Assembly: GCA_019925095.2 (NCBI GenBank)
Contig: CM034389.1
Coordinates: 2,068,001-2,132,000 of the forward strand
DNA from: Dendrolimus kikuchii
Taxonomy: Eukaryota; Arthropoda; Insecta; Lepidoptera; Lasiocampidae
Reading direction: 5' to 3'
Length of the DNA: 64,000 nucleotides
This document shows positions 63,898 through 64,000 of the stretch, in pieces. Position numbers and translations under genes: made by a program. The notes below the pieces were generated by a model. It was not told where the DNA came from. It did not search any database and was given only the letters and a program-made list of their open reading frames with translations. The stretch's first letter is position 1, and every line of letters begins with the position of its first letter.

Positions 63898-64000
63898 TAT
63901 TTTTTTTTTTTATTGGACTTGACTTTATGTTGTTGGTCCGAAGACCTTACAAGTTTACCGGGGTTTTTGGGGCGAGTGCCTTCGCGAAGCGAAGGCGCTC

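Noticed and set aside
63975..64000. Terminal hairpin GCCTTCGCGAAGCGAAGGC
   Set aside because: A real inverted repeat but cut by the window edge, so the element it belongs to cannot be judged.

Overview
The window looks like nuclear DNA of a moth or butterfly (Lepidoptera). This is inferred from repeat types I recognise: a tRNA-derived SINE whose tail ends in the 'CAGCAGTGGGACATTTA' type, short Helitrons with A|TC...CTAG|T ends, RTE-like and R1/TRAS-like LINE tails, a mariner, BEL/Pao and solo LTRs. No database search was possible. I found no convincing host gene, tRNA gene, rRNA or CRISPR. Almost every open reading frame above 60 codons lies in a repeat, is a shadow of one, or is a low-complexity TA tract.

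Region by region. 1-10 kb: a three-level nest (1.16-2.06 kb), a LINE tail with a nuclease-like domain, Helitron H5, two LINE-A copies, an inverted-repeat element (5.5-6.9 kb) holding a fold-back element, and two further LINE tails. 10-20 kb: tandem Helitrons with an internal minisatellite, LINE-A copies, several S1 retroposons. 20-30 kb: LTRs, a BEL/Pao integrase relic beside a long (TA)n, a PIF/Harbinger-type MITE, a fold-back element beside a Helitron with a nested S1. 30-40 kb: an R1-like LINE tail, tandem Helitrons, a GC-rich element with ~140-bp near-identical inverted ends, and a 2-kb inverted repeat. 40-52 kb: a LINE split by another retroposon, solo LTRs, a pogo-like MITE split by an R1-like LINE, a cluster of LINE-A insertions, a broken mariner, and a SINE/fold-back/Helitron nest. 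52-64 kb: a 108-bp satellite with higher-order structure, Helitrons, a degraded LINE with a reverse transcriptase core, the tRNA-SINE, and more retroposon tails.

Three families dominate. S1 is an A-tailed retroposon of about 310 bp with roughly 28 copies on both strands. LINE-A has about 15 copies of a LINE 3' end, a 3' UTR of only a few bases, a (TATG)n tail, and exact target-site duplications (TSDs) at several copies. Helitrons form at least five sequence groups. Because insertions interrupt one another, the window records their relative ages. The most unusual items are the GC-rich inverted-repeat element at 33.76-34.44 kb, the shared 5' end of three independent LINE-A insertions, the fold-back family with 8-14 bp direct repeats and a 57-bp miniature, and the satellite with higher-order repeats.
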